NCBI GenBank assembly: GCA_037176725.1
Contig: JAZBRS010000026.1
Span: 148,873,501-148,937,500, forward strand
Direction of reading: 5' to 3'
Origin: Posidonia oceanica
Taxonomy: Eukaryota; Streptophyta; Magnoliopsida; Alismatales; Posidoniaceae
DNA: 64,000 nucleotides
The position numbers were made by a program, and so were the translations under genes. Positions within the stretch are counted from its first letter, which is position 1, and each line of letters opens with the position of its first letter. Positions 30,724-41,626 of this stretch are shown here, one piece after another. The notes under the pieces are model-generated. The model had not been told where the DNA came from. It saw nothing but the letters and a program-made list of their open reading frames with translations, and searched no databases.

Positions 30724-33700
30724 TGACAAGGCTGAATTGGCAGATCTCTCTGGCGGCTAGGAAAAACCCAAAATTACACCTTTTCTCTTCACCCTTCCTT
30801 TCAAATCAAAACTCCACCTTAAACCTCAAAACCAAACCTAGAACTACACCCATTTTCTAACCTAAAAAACCACCCCAAAACCATCCAAAACCTTACCCTG
30901 AAACCATCCAATTGCAGGTCCAAATCCACACCTCTCCCTCTCTCTTTCCCTCCAAAACCAGCCTAAACTTAGCCTAGAATCACACCCCTTTCCCAAGCCC
31001 AAAAACTAACCAAAAACCATAGAAAAACTCACCATCCCTGACTTAACAAACCCACCAAAAATCTTAGAAACTTTCAAACCAAAACCACTCCTAAAAACCC
31101 TAGGAAACTTAGGCAAAACTACCCTTTTTCTACACCTCAAAACTCTTCCAAAACTTCCTCAAAACCAAACCAAAACCCTAGGTCCAAGACTAGAGACCCT
31201 AGACTGCACACCCACGAAATTTCACCTCCTTTTGAAACCTCTAAGACCTCCATTTACCCAAATTATCCTTTTCTCTCTCCTAGATTATTCTTTTCTCTCA
31301 CCTCTCTCTCTCTCCTGATTATCATCCTTCTTTTCCCCCCCTTTTCTCCCTCTTTTTTGTCTGGCTGTGGGCCCCCCTTGTGCTCCTATCTGTTCTCAAT
31401 CTTATTCCTATTTTTATCCTATTTTTACCATTTTCTTTGATTTTCAAAAAATTATTTTCCTTCAACTCCTCTCTTTCCTATTTATCCCTCCATTTCTCCC
31501 TTTTCCTCTCCTTTCTAATTTCCTCTTCTCCTCTCTTACTAAACCCCTAAAAAAACCTTTAAAAACATTTAAAACTCTAAAACAAAAGAGAAACAAGTCA
31601 AAATCCTAAAAATAAATAATTAAAAACTTAGACAAACAATCAAAAACAAAAACCTAACTAAATCCAACTCAAACCAGAAACCAAGAATGCAAGCTAAAAA
31701 ATGCAAAACAAACAAAAAGAAAATGCTATAAAATCAAAGAAAAAAAAAATCAAGATATAATCAAAACAAGCTAGAATAAAAACCCTACTAAAAACAATCA
31801 AAAAACAAATCCTAAAAAGAAAGAAAACAACTTAAAATACTAAGGCAAGTAATTAAAAAAAAAAGGGGGGGGAGGGGAAACTTAACTTAACAATTCTAAA
31901 AGAAACAATTTGAAAACTTAATTGAAAAGAAAAAAACAAACAATCAAAAATTTGAAAACGCTTAATTAAACAAGAAAAACTTAACTAAAAAATATTAAAA
32001 GAATCCAACAAACAAAATCAAATTCAAAACAAAACTTAGACAAAACCCTAAAAAAGGATTAAAACCAAAGGCTAAAACTCTCCCTAATTAATTTAAAAAC
32101 GATCTTTAAAAAAAAAACCTAATCAAAAATTCCAAAGACTTAACAAGAAAAACATAACTAAAAGGCAATTTAAAAACTCAACAAACATTTTAACAAAAAT
32201 CAAAAACCACTTAAAGAAAACTCAAAATCCAAATCAAAACTAAAACTCCTTAATCTTAAAATCCTAATTAAAAACAACCATTAAAAAACCAAATCTAAAA
32301 ATCCTAACTTGGGTAATCACCTTAAAGTCTTCTTATTTTTATTCCCATTTTACTTTATTTTTATTCTTTTTTATCCTTCTTATTTCTCCTCTTTCTTTCT
32401 TTTCCTTCCTTCTTCCCTTTCTTTTCTACCTCTCCTTCTTTTGGTCCAGCCTACAGCCCATTCCTCTCTTTCCCCTTCATTTTCTTTTCTTTTTTTTTCT
32501 ACTGTGCAGCCCACAGCCCACACGATTCCTCTCCTCCTTCTCTTCTTCTTCATCCATTCTTCTCCCTCTCTCAAGATGCAAAAACAACAGACCCTTCTCC
32601 TCTCTTTTCAAACCTTGCCTGACACCACCATGGACTTCCCAACCTCACTCCCATATCCTGTGGCCACCAGACCAGCCCTCCATCACTCCCATGCCCTGCC
32701 ACCCAAAGACCAAGACCCATTCTTCCTCCTCTGACCAGAAAATTCAGTGGAGAGGGAGGGGATCAAAACGAGATTTTCCCTTTCACAACCCATCCTTTTT
32801 GGGGATACACTCTAAAACCCAAGCAGCCACCTTCCTCATGCTCCTTCCAGAGCCAGAAACGACCACAAATCACCCCTGAATCGGCCTCTAAAAAGCTTCA
32901 GCACCCAACTCCATCAGAACCACCTTCTTCATTGCAAATCCACCACTGCAAGCATCCAAAAATTCCCAAACTCCACCATCCTACTCACTAAGCTCCCACC
33001 TTCACAACCCACCCAACATCTCACCACGAGACCTCCCACAGCCACCGCATTCCACTACAAACACTTGGGTCCCTTTTTTGCTCGAAAAATTCAAACCTCC
33101 ATAACTTCTTCCACACTCAGTGGAATTCACTTCCGCTTCTTCCCACACGCTCCCCAGACAACCACCTAGCCGCCTGTGCCCTTGGTTCGGCCTGGAACGC
33201 CGCACATTGCCGTACCCACCTCGGCCTTCACAGCAAGAGCTCATCTGAACCAGATCTTGCTCCGGGCTATGGAGCTTGCTTCTGGAAGTTCCGTCCCCCT
33301 CCTTGGACCTCCGGCAACGTCCCCGAGCCTCCGCAGCAGCAGCAGCCACTGGTCCACGCCGTCCCCACCTCCCTCTAGTCGGCCGAAAGCCACCTAGGTG
33401 GGTGGCCCTCTCCAGCGTGCGCAGTAAGTGAAAGAAGCCTCCTCCGGATTCTCCTCTTCCTCCTCTTGCTCCTCGGCTTTTCCCCGAGGTGTTTCGTCGC
33501 CTGTGCCGCCCGCACGAGCTCGCCGAACTCTCCATCTTCTCCGGCGCCGGTCACCGGCGTTCCAGCAGCGGCAGCACTCCTGCGAGCTTCTGCCGCCGCC
33601 GACGCTTCGCCGGACCTCCCCCGCCTCCGCATGAGCTCCCCGGTCTCCCCCGCAGCCTTCTCGCGCCGCGCCGAAGCCTCCTCCGCCGGTCCAGAGCAAC

Positions 33701-36551
33701 CACCGACGAGCTCTGGCAACCCCCTGTAAGCAACCATCTACCCACTGTTCTTTTTTTTTTTTTTTAACTTAGTTCATTTACTTGCATTGCATTGCTGTCA
33801 TTATAACATTCTAATATTGCATTTGGGTCCAGATCAGTTAAGATTCATGTCATATTGAATTGAAATCATATTGAATTGCAATTAAAGTCTACATTCTTGC
33901 CTACTTGCACTGTCATCCACATGCTGTTTATTTTCTTTAGTTGTCTTTTAAATTAAGCCCTGCATGTTCCTGTTATTGCACATTGGTCCTCTGTTGTTGT
34001 GGTTTAATCTTGTTTCTTTAGATCTAGTCCAGTAAGTTGCCATATTTGCATATCAATCCATTCTTAGTTCAACATAACTTGCTATGCTTTATTGTTTGCC
34101 CCAGCATGTTTTTATTTTCGCAATTAGGTCCTTTAGTTGTTAAATGCTACTTAAATGCTTGCTGTTACCTTATTAAATTGCTGTTAAGTCCTGATCTTTA
34201 CATTATTTGCATGTTGGTCCTCTGATCTGTTATCAAGCATTCTGTTTGCATCCTTCATTTACTGCATTGCATGCTTAGCCCTTGTTTCCTGATTTTGCAT
34301 ATAGGTCCTCTGCATCATGCATAGCATGCATTTAGCTTGCATTTTCCTTACAAAATTGCATTTCAACCCCTGCATGTTTTAAAATTGCATATAGATCCTC
34401 CATATGATTGCAAAGCTTATCCCAATGCATGTTTACCTTATTAGGTTGCATTTTAAACCCTGCATCTTGCAAAATTACACTAAGACCCCTAAGCTTTCAA
34501 AAATCTTGCATAAAAAGCCCCGAACTTTTCAAAATCTTTGCATTTAGACCCCCATTCTTTCAAAAATTGCATTTAAGTCCCCAATTTTCTGAAAAATCAT
34601 CCTTAGGTCTTTTCTTGCATTTGGCATTCCTTGCACACACTTAGACACTCTTAGCTCCCATTCACAGGGGAGGACCTGTTTTGCACACCCCTAGGACCTC
34701 CTTTACACCTAGATCCCTTCTTCTCTCCTATTCTGGCCCTTCTGCCTTGAAGCTGGGATATCTTCAGATCCGACCGTTGGATCTTCTCAACCAAGCTACC
34801 TGGACGACCCCGGTGGAGCGCTCTTCAGCATGGACCAAGCAGATCTCAGATCAGGCTTCAGATTTCTCAGGTAAGTCCTCCTGAACCCCTGCATAGCATT
34901 CATTTGCACACCATTTGCATTGCATGCATCGTTTTCGCTTCCTGTTTCCTCGAACATGTAGAATAGGACTTCCTCTTCTTATCTATCAGCTCTGCTCCCC
35001 TTTTTCGCGTATTCCCAAGTGCTTTGTGTTGTGTTTCCCCTGGATTCACCACTAATTACAACTTTCTTCCCCCTTTTCCACGATCTGATCGCATTGCGAG
35101 CTTTGGGCAGCGTGCGAGAAACATCGTGGGATGGTTTAGTGGGAAATAGTTACAAAATGGAGGTGATCCTTCCACTTGCTTATCTTCCCCATTGTAGGTC
35201 TTTACACCTACTCTGCGTGGCCCTTAAACAGTGTCTGTTCTCACACACGCACTGTTGCTTCTCCTTTCGCTTCTCTTGTCCTCTCTCTTTGCATTTGCAT
35301 CTGCATGGCTTTGTCGATGTTTTATTCCGCTTTGCTTTCGGCACCGTTTTGCGTGCCCGCTTTGTTCTTGGCACCGTTTTGCGTGCCCGCTTTGCTTTTC
35401 TGGCACCGTTTCTTGTGCCCGCTTTGCTCTTGGCACCGTTTTGCGTGCCCGCCTCGTCTTGGCACCGTTTTACGTGCCCGCTTTGCTTTTGGCACCGTTT
35501 TGCATGCCCATTTTGTTTTTGGCACCGTTTCGCGTGCCTACCTCGTTTTTGGCACCATTTTGCATGCCTGCCTCTTCCTTGGCACCGTCTTGCGTGCCCG
35601 CTTTGCTTTTGGCACCGTTTTGTGTGCCCGCTCTGTTTTTGGCACTGTTTTGCGTGCCCGCTTCGTCTTTTGGCACCGTCTTGCGTGCCCGCCTCGTTTT
35701 TGGCACCGTTTCGCGTGCCCGCTCCATCTTTGGCACCGCCTTGCGTGCCCGCTTTGCTTTTGGCACCGTTTCGCGTGCCTGCTTCCTCTTTGGCACCTTT
35801 TTGTGTGCCCGCTTTGCTTTTGGCACCGTTTCGCGTGCCTGCTCCGTCTCTTGCGTCGTTTTGCGTGCCGCTCCCGTTTCTTGCATTGTTTCGCGTGTTT
35901 TATGCCGTTTTCCTTTACATGTCGCCTGCATTGCTTGGTTTTACCGTCGTTTTGCTTTTTCACTTGCATTTGCATATAGGGCAGTGATGCTTACTGCCTG
36001 GAGTTCTCACGAGCCAGGTTCCGCCCGGTTCGAAACACAGACAGCGCTGCTGAGCACTTAGACTGCACGTTTACTTTCCTGCTTTGCTTCCCACCACTTA
36101 GAGCACACCTTTGAGCATTCATTCAGGCATTCATTGGCATTTAGGCATTCAAATCTGCATTTCCCTACGTATGCGAGCGCAAGCCTAGAAAGACCGATTC
36201 TCGGGCGTGTCGGGGGTGCCTAACACCTTCCCTGCACGTAACAGGAGTCCTTGCCCAGTCTTTTGGCCCGCAATGACCATATTGCCCTTATCCTAGGCAT
36301 GAGTCATCTCATTTGCATTTGTTTTCCTTCGCATTGCTTTGCTTTGCATTTCTTGCTTGGTTTTGCGTGTTAATTCATGCATTTCCCTCGATTTTCCTTG
36401 TCTCCCGATAATAGACACGGTGGCGACTCTGAATTGTCTTATCTTCTTCTTTTCTTATCTTTTCCCCTCTATTTTAAGTGTTTTCGAGTTGAGCCCTCCT
36501 CCTCGGACTTAGCCGCTAATAGTAAGCCTGATTCTGATTGGGATTACTACA
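30708..36551 (+). mobile_element. 3' LTR of element B (5844 bp)
   Basis: TGTTGACATCCC ... GGATTACTACA. From its 5' end: C/A-rich 30720-31360, A-rich 31560-32300, C/T-rich 32300-32700, GC-rich 33120-33720, then TGCAT-rich to 34650. The near-palindrome GATCCGACCGTTGGATC is at 34767-34783, splice donor TCAG/GTAAGT at 34870/34871, minisatellite 35336-35905, conserved block with GGGGGTGCCTAACACCTTCC near 36210-36235, PBS look-alike GTGGCGACTC at 36420-36429. It belongs with C and E to one LTR subfamily (AATCAGAATCAGG end) as against A and F (AATCGGAATCAGG). Confidence 0.93.
35336..35905 (+). repeat. LTR minisatellite of element B (about 17 units plus degenerate ends)
   Basis: Units near 30 bp on GGCACCGTTTTGCGTGCC, with CCGCTTTGCTTTT spacers; arms GGCAC/GTGCC are usually kept. 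No stop codon is created in three sense frames, which yields long but artefactual ORFs. Confidence 0.92.
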
Positions 36552-37577
36552 GCAGGTAGCAGAAGCGTTGGATGTAGCTTCACGACTTCCGTCTCAATTC
36601 CTCGGGGACCGACTACCACTTTTGACGCTCATAGGATGATGTTTCTTTTCCCCTCATGAGTGATTGGATCTACATCTAGCCTTCTAGGAAATAAGTGTTG
36701 TCTGCACAGGGGTTGGAGCGTGCTGCTGCGCTCGGAGGGTGGGGCCAGGTCCTCCAGATATGATGTCTTGTGCAGTTGCCAGTGTGGCGCTTGAAGTTGA
36801 TAACTGAGGTGGCTTCGACGCTCGTCCGAATCACTCCTCTCTTGAGCGCCTTCTTTCTTCGACTTCTATCTTCATTTTTCTTTTGTGCTCAGCATGCATA
36901 TCATGTTATCATATTCTTTTGCTCACATGATCTCTATTCTTTTGGATATGCATGTCTTCGCCCTCTTGGGGTAGCAGTCCCTGGTGAGGCATTAAGAGTT
37001 CGGCTGATTGGCGTACACCTTCAGTCTCTGCAATGTGTGCTTACAGCCTCTAGCTATGCTCTGCTCTGCTTCGGTCCTCTCCATGTTCGGTGGACTCTCT
37101 TGATAAGGTGGATCCCGCTTGTAGTGTTCTGAAACTCAGCGGGATGCTCTATTCTGCTCTCAGTCTCACTTTGTGGCCACATGCAAGAGATGACGCTGCT
37201 CGGGTGAGACCTTCCTAAGACTGTCGCTGCTTGACATCCTCTAGGCGCTGCTTGTTTGTCCATAGCCAGGTTTCTAGTTATACAAATGTTTATGGGTTTT
37301 GTATATTTTAGAAGGGAAGGGACAAGCATGTTTTTAGGTTTTTGCATTGGTTTTGTATTTTTTATGGTTTTTCAGGTTTAAGAAAACATAAAAGGGAAAA
37401 CCAACAGCAATGCGAGAAAATATTTTTACGTTTTTTGATTTTCTTAATCTTTTTGGTGCTTTTGCTTTATAGGATGCATGAAATGACATGTATGTGCAGG
37501 AGATGACATGCATGATGACAGATATGTACAGGATGGCATGAATGCATGAGATGATAGCTATGTGCAGAGGAATGTGC
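36552..37577 (-). other. Copy of the extra 3' block shared with element A
   Basis: Homologous to 9290-10316; positions 36711-36944 are identical to 9448-9681. No recognised gene. It begins where B is inserted. Confidence 0.7.
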
Positions 37578-37579
37578 AA

Positions 37580-37677
37580 GGTGATAGGTTGACGGACCTA
37601 TCGCCGAATAGTTAGGGATATCAGCCCGATTGATAGGTTAACGGACCTATCGCCGAGCAGTTAGGGGTGCCAGCCCG
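37580..37677 (-). repeat. Hairpin-repeat array of element C (2 units)
   Basis: GATAGGTTGACGGACCTATC and GATAGGTTAACGGACCTATC units as in A 10320-10472. Confidence 0.85.
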
Positions 37678-37893
37678 ATGGAACGAGATGAATGCAAGAA
37701 GTAGAAGGGATGCATGCTTTTTAATGAGTTTTGTTGATTTTATGCTTTTTATGATTTTCAGGCAAGGCGAAAAACCGCAAAAACAAAACGAAAAGAAAAG
37801 ACAATGCAGAAAACAAAAGAGAGGTTAGAAGGGCTTACCTGTCAGCAACCTCGGGAGGGAGGCGGTGGGTTCGCTCCTACGCTGCTGATGCTG
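37678..37893 (-). other. Deletion/recombination junction region of element C
   Basis: Joins hairpin repeats of the 3' region to gag remnants; pol is missing in between. In sense, GACAG/GTAAGC near 37846-37850 fits a splice donor. An intron in the gag-pol region is known for Ogre elements, but no acceptor can be assigned here. Confidence 0.5.
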
Positions 37894-40234
37894 TCAGCGA
37901 GGTCCACGATCGACAGTGCGGGGAGCACTGGGGCTACAAAAGTTGGAGAAGAACTTACTTAGATGACGCTGCACCTGGTCTTGCTGTCGACACTGTCGTT
38001 GCATCTCCGAGCGTCCCTCGAACGAGATAGGGAGGACGGAAGAAGGGGATCGTGCCGATGGGGACCAGAAGGATCCACCGGAGCGGAGCAAGATTTAGAA
38101 AAGATTGGGGTAACCCCCCGAGATTCCGGCAGAGGAAGGATTGGCTACACTAAGGTGTGCAAGTGTAGGTGCAGGTGTATGTGTATGTGCAGGCTCCTGC
38201 TCGCCAACGCTGATGATCCTGCGGTCGATCAGGCGTTGAACGGCATCTTGGAGAGCGAGGCAGTTGTCCGTCGAGTGCCCAATGGCCCGATGGAAACTGC
38301 AGAACTAATCCGTATCGTGCCACCATGGAAGGGGATTTGGTGACGGACGAACAGCCAGGAGTCTCAGGAGCGACTCAACTTGAGGGAAGATGACGCTCAG
38401 TGGTTCGGAGAGAGGCGTGTAATCACACTCAGCCCGACGAGGTCGTCTTTGCCCTAGATGGAGTCCTTGCCGAGCGGGTGCGACGTGATGCATGGGCTCG
38501 ACGATGATAGAGTGCTCAGTGGGTGCAAAATTAGGTGCGTGCTCTAGCGAAAAAGGGTCTAGCTGACTCTCTGCATGGGCAGGCTCTTCAGGAAGATTGA
38601 TAGATAACTCGGAGAGCTGTTCAGAGCGGCCAGGAGCAGAGCCGTTGTTGTTGTTGCTACGGTGATTGCTGGAGGTGTTGGCCTGCCTAGCCAATGCAGA
38701 AAGTGCGGGGAAATGCCCATTTTGCAGCGAACTTTCCACGCGGACGCCAGCCCTAATCAGCGATGCATGACTAGTGATGTGCTAAATGCAAAGTAGAGTC
38801 CCAATCACTGGCAGCGCCCCTTTAACGATCATCTCGATAGAATCCTCCTCGAAGGGTTTATCTTTGACCTGGGCGGCTAAGGGGCGCCAGCGACCGACAT
38901 ACTCCCCGAATGGCTCTTGGGGTCTCTGCCAGATGGTGACGAGATCCTCCCTCTTGGGGATCAGGTCGAGGTTGAAAGCATACTGCTCAAGGAAGGCCTG
39001 AGAAAGATCCGTCCAAGTTCGAACCGCAGCCATGTCAAGGAAAGTGAACCACTTGAGCACGGGGCTAGTTAAACTCTTTTGGAACAGGCGGATAAGGAGC
39101 CTTTCATCAACCTGAAGCTAAGCAAGGTCCCCGCAGTATGCCTTCAAATGCGAAATAGGACAGCCTTTACCATTGTATTTATCGAAGACCGGGATACGAA
39201 ACTTCGAAGGGAGTGCGGCCTCAGGAAAGAGACAGAGGTCGCGAAACTGGTAAGACTGGTGGTCCTTGCCCTGCACTAGACGTAGTGCTTCCTCCAGAAC
39301 GTCCATCCTATCATTGATGGGGTTTGCATTGTCTGCCATAGGAGATGAGGCAACAGGGGCAAGGACCACATACGCTGAGTGTGTCACACCTAAGTGCTCC
39401 TCCGGATCTACCATAGCGTCGCCTGGTGGAGTAACGGGATGGCCGGCGTATCCAGCATGCATGCAGTGTAGGAAAGTATGCTGGGTTCTGAACCTGATGC
39501 AAGGGAGATGGATAGGCAATATGCTGTGTGGTGCGAGGTGCAGATTGTTGGAGCAACAGTTGTTGCACAGGCGCGATGCCGGGCAGTGAACTAGTGGGAT
39601 ACTGTGCTCCAACCAGCCTGAAAGACTGATCACCAGGAAAGGGAGTTGTATGCAGTGCATGGTGTTGTGCAGAAGCAGGATACAGATGCCACGCCCTCAT
39701 CACCAGAGCAGTGTGTAGCTGGGGCGATGGTCTGGGCGGGGGTGCAGTGTGTGCAACGGCAGGCCGCAGAGGAACCTCAGGGGCAATAGGAATGCAAGAG
39801 GGTCGAACTAATAGAGCCATACCTTGCAGTGTATGGGCAAGCTCCATCAGGTGCCGATACCGCACTTCAGGGGACCCGTGAGTGGGAACACTGAATTGTA
39901 GGACCGGCTGGAAGGCAGACTCAAGAGATTGAGAACCTAAAGCAAAGGTCGCCGCAGTAGAAGGGATGTCGGGAGCGACATATCCCAAGGACAAAGGGGT
40001 TAGAGGCGCCTCCAAAGCGTGAGGGGCGGTCATCGAGACAGATTCGACGACCGGATCTAGAGTGGCGCAAGTTTGCCAAAGACTTGCAGTAGAAGGGAGT
40101 GCCCTAGACGCCTGAGGATGGAATCCTGGTGTCATAGAGGGCACAGAGCGAATGGAAGTGAAATCCAGAGGGACCCAAGTGGTAAACCCCTTCGAATCAA
40201 CGGTAAAGTGGAGCCCACCGACAAACTGGGCCAT
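37894..40234 (-). pseudogene. gag of element C (frameshift and several stops)
   Basis: Starts at ATG 40234 (MAQ) with an in-frame TAG five codons upstream. Compared with A it has a frameshift near 39440-39480 (within the text HAGYAGHPV), and in-frame stops at 39118 (Gln in A), 38782 (Gln in A), 38305 and 38095-38097. The capsid-like domain (KWFTFLDM, TWTDLSQAFLEQYAF, EPFGEYVGRWR) spans about 39170-38790. The knuckle CSFHRAIGHSTDNC at 38260-38301 is intact. Protein divergence from A gag is large although the 3' region is nearly identical. The part after 38095 stays open to 37894 but is not recognised. Confidence 0.87.
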
Positions 40235-41607
40235 TGCTGACTGAGTCTAAGTGAGTGGAAGCTGCGACGAGAGAGAAGGAAGTAAAGCCTAAGGAAAGCT
40301 ACCACCGGAAGCGACGAGTAGCTCAGAGGAAGGACGCTCAGAGTCCTGGCAACGAATCCCACACATACCTTCAAAAGAGTAATGATGTTAGAGGTTGTAT
40401 GCAATAAAGAGTTATTAGGGGTGGCATGAATGGCATACATGTAAATGGATGTCCTAAGATGCGCTCTCTTACCATGCATGTCCTGAGTAGATGACCTACT
40501 AGGACGCACTCATGGGTAATGGGTTTAGACAGACTCCAGGTCAGAAAATAGCAGGTTCCCTGTCGAACTCCTAGCCAGAGCTGAGGAAATAACAGGGTGG
40601 TGCGTTGGTGGCCCTGACCCCGCCAAAGCGTGGGCAGTACACTCCACTACACCGACACGACCCCTGGACAAGGGGGGACAGACCGACTGACTTGGCCCAT
40701 GCCAAAAGCAGTGGAACAAGAGGTCAGGACCGTCCTTCGCAAATTGTGGGTGGACTCAGAAGAGAGAATGCATGCTTTCTAAGATGAATCAATCATGCAA
40801 AATGCTTTAGAGTCTTTTACTTGCGTTTTATTAACCAGAAAGGGGGAAAATTGCAAGTTATTGGCTCTAGTTGTGCTTAGAAGTTATTGTTTAGCTTTAT
40901 TGTAGCTTTTAGATTAAGCAAAAGGGAGAGCAAATATGTTTCTACTATCCTAGGCATGGCATATGCGAAAAGGAAGAAGATCAGTCAAATATGGCAGGCA
41001 AACAACATACAACAGAGCAAAAGGCAAGTGCATGGCATGTGCAAGTGTTTGTGAGCATGATAGTGAAAGGAAAAGCATTCATCATGTCAAAAGGCATATA
41101 TACAGGGCATGTGCGTGTGTAGTGACATAGCAAATGTGTAAAAGAACGCATTCATCATTCAAAAAGCATGCATTGTTGCCAAACAAGTATGTAGACATGC
41201 ATTGTGCAGGAAATGGAGCAATAATAAGCAAGCAAGATAAAGAAAGTAAAGACAGGTAAGCTGCAAAGCAAATAAGAGCAAAAGCAAGGAAATAAACAAG
41301 TAAACAAGCAACAGAGGCAAAACAGAGCAAGACAGAGCACAAACCAAGGCAAAGGAGGTGCAAAACCTAAGCGAAGTAGCCACGAGGCGACTCGCTAGGA
41401 GTTTGCACAGAAAAGCGACCAAAACAAGCAAAGAGGCAAACAAAGGCAAGCAGAACTGCGAAAGCGGCGAGCGAAAAGCCAAAAACGAAGACAAGCTGCG
41501 AGCCGACACAGGCAGACAAGCAAACAGATAAGGCAGACAAAGGCGCAAAGGCAAACAAAGATGCAAAGCAAACGAACAAAAGCAAAGGCGAAAGCCGGAG
41601 TCTAGCA
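40235..41607 (-). other. 5' leader of element C
   Basis: Untranslated. Conserved with A 19504-20819. Hairpin CCCCTGGACAAGGGG at 40661-40677. Hydrophobic open frames on minus (such as 41159-41626) are not conserved as protein. Confidence 0.68.
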
Positions 41608-41625
41608 TCCCCAGCAGAGTCGCCA
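41608..41625 (-). promoter_or_regulatory. Primer binding site of element C (tRNA-Arg)
   Basis: Sense TGGCGACTCTGCTGGGGA, one base from the LTR end; differs from the A site by one base. Confidence 0.87.
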
Positions 41626-41626
41626 C

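Larger units (their letters stand above)
26358..36551 (+). mobile_element. Element B, right part: PMD ORF, hairpin arrays, polypurine tract, 3' LTR
   Basis: Continuation of 1-1637. Plus-strand order: spacer, PMD ORF 26911-28113, repeat arrays 28618-30198, conserved block, polypurine tract 30694-30707, 3' LTR 30708-36551. The base after the LTR is element C sequence, homologous to A near 9286. The expected target duplication is GCAGG (36552-36556); its partner lies left of the window. Confidence 0.92.
36552..41626 (-). mobile_element. Element C, internal part (pol deleted)
   Basis: Minus-strand element: PBS 41608-41625, leader, gag, then directly 3' sequence like that of A (36552-37677). Protease, RT, integrase and PMD are absent from this part. 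The 3' end of C lies beyond element B, outside the window. Confidence 0.85.

Noticed and set aside
35019..36061. Long sense ORFs (up to about 320 codons) in the B LTR, with similar ones in C (42125-42682) and E (50083-51096)
   Set aside because: They run through the 30-bp minisatellite, which is open in three frames at once; Cys/Phe/Arg-rich decapeptide text with no domain and no consistent frame.
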